DNA of 8,787 nucleotides, taken from assembly GCA_018500005.2 (NCBI GenBank), contig JAHBAP020000614.1:1-8787 (forward strand), given 5' to 3'. The DNA is from Mycobacterium sp. GTDB taxonomy: Bacteria; Actinomycetota; Actinomycetes; Mycobacteriales; Mycobacteriaceae. Of this stretch, positions 8,704-8,787 are shown piece by piece. The translations under genes were made by a program, and so were the position numbers. The notes below the pieces were generated by a model, which was given only the letters and a program-made list of their open reading frames with translations, ran no database searches and was not told the origin of the DNA. The number at the start of each line of letters is the position of its first letter. Within the stretch, counting starts at the first letter, position 1.

Positions 8704-8755
8704 CAAACGCAAACCGACGCCCGACCTCTCGCGGATGCGACAGACGGGCGTCGGT
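8704..8755 (-). terminator. Long GC-rich hairpin between rpmE and prfA (terminator or attenuator)
   Basis: The mRNA strand reads ACCGACGCCCG (8755-8745) and later its exact complement CGGGCGUCGGU (8723-8713), an 11-bp perfect stem. The 21-nt interior can itself fold (UCGC/GCGA at 8737-8740 with 8729-8732). It is followed by UUGCGUUUG, only a broken U-tract. It starts 7 nt after the upstream stop codon. The position and stem strength suggest termination or attenuation of rpmE transcripts; the poor U-tract makes read-through into prfA likely. Confidence 0.6.
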
Positions 8756-8762
8756 AGGGCGG

Positions 8763-8787
8763 CTACTTCTCTGAGGCCCCAGAGGCA
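8763..8787 (-). CDS. rpmE: 3' end of upstream gene, probably ribosomal protein L31 (partial)
   Basis: At the right edge the minus strand reads the codons for ASGASEK followed by TAG at 8763-8765. In mycobacteria the gene directly before prfA is rpmE (bL31), and a lysine-containing polar tail is plausible. A strong hairpin follows the stop, as expected for a gene end. Only seven codons and part of an eighth are visible, so the assignment rests on gene order, not on protein motifs. Confidence 0.45.

Noticed and set aside
8667..8709. Possible prfA promoter: TTGACG (-35-like) just after the hairpin
   Set aside because: No TAnnnT-type -10 is found at 16-19 bases downstream (ACCGCG at 17), so I do not call a promoter.

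Overview
This window is a single, fully reverse-oriented (minus-strand) housekeeping operon segment from a high-GC actinobacterium. It most likely comes from a Mycobacterium/Mycolicibacterium-type organism. The grounds are gene order (rpmE end - prfA - prmC - tsaC/sua5 - wecA - atpI-like - atpB - atpE - atpF - atpH - atpA), the b-delta fusion protein encoded by atpH, and close resemblance of every product to the M. tuberculosis Rv1299-Rv1308 proteins as I remember them. No database search was possible.

Read in transcription order (right to left): 8787-8763 holds the last codons of what is probably rpmE, followed by a long GC-rich hairpin (8713-8755). Next come prfA (release factor 1), prmC (which methylates the GGQ glutamine of release factors) and a single-domain TsaC/YrdC enzyme for tRNA t6A. 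These three are linked by ATGA stop/start overlaps. wecA (first membrane step of the arabinogalactan linker) starts 3 bp after tsaC. The longest non-coding gap (4661-4780, 120 bp) then holds a U-tract with weak stems and a candidate extended -10 promoter. The ATP synthase genes follow: atpI-like, atpB (a), atpE (c), atpF (b), atpH (b-delta fusion) and the first 362 codons of atpA (alpha), which runs off the left edge. No gap exceeds 300 bases.

Together the first block serves translation (peptide release, release factor methylation, tRNA anticodon-loop modification), wecA serves the cell envelope, and the second block builds the Fo sector and the start of F1. The c subunit keeps the residues known to matter for bedaquiline binding.

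I do not see an undescribed multi-gene system here. The most unusual item is a perfect 36-bp tandem duplication inside prmC. It adds a 24-residue in-frame insertion to the methyltransferase and is free of stop codons in all six frames. Other points are the hairpin plus very strong ribosome binding site in front of atpE, the (TTC)n serine tract at the end of atpI, and several start codons (TTG or GTG) where automatic calls are likely to be wrong.
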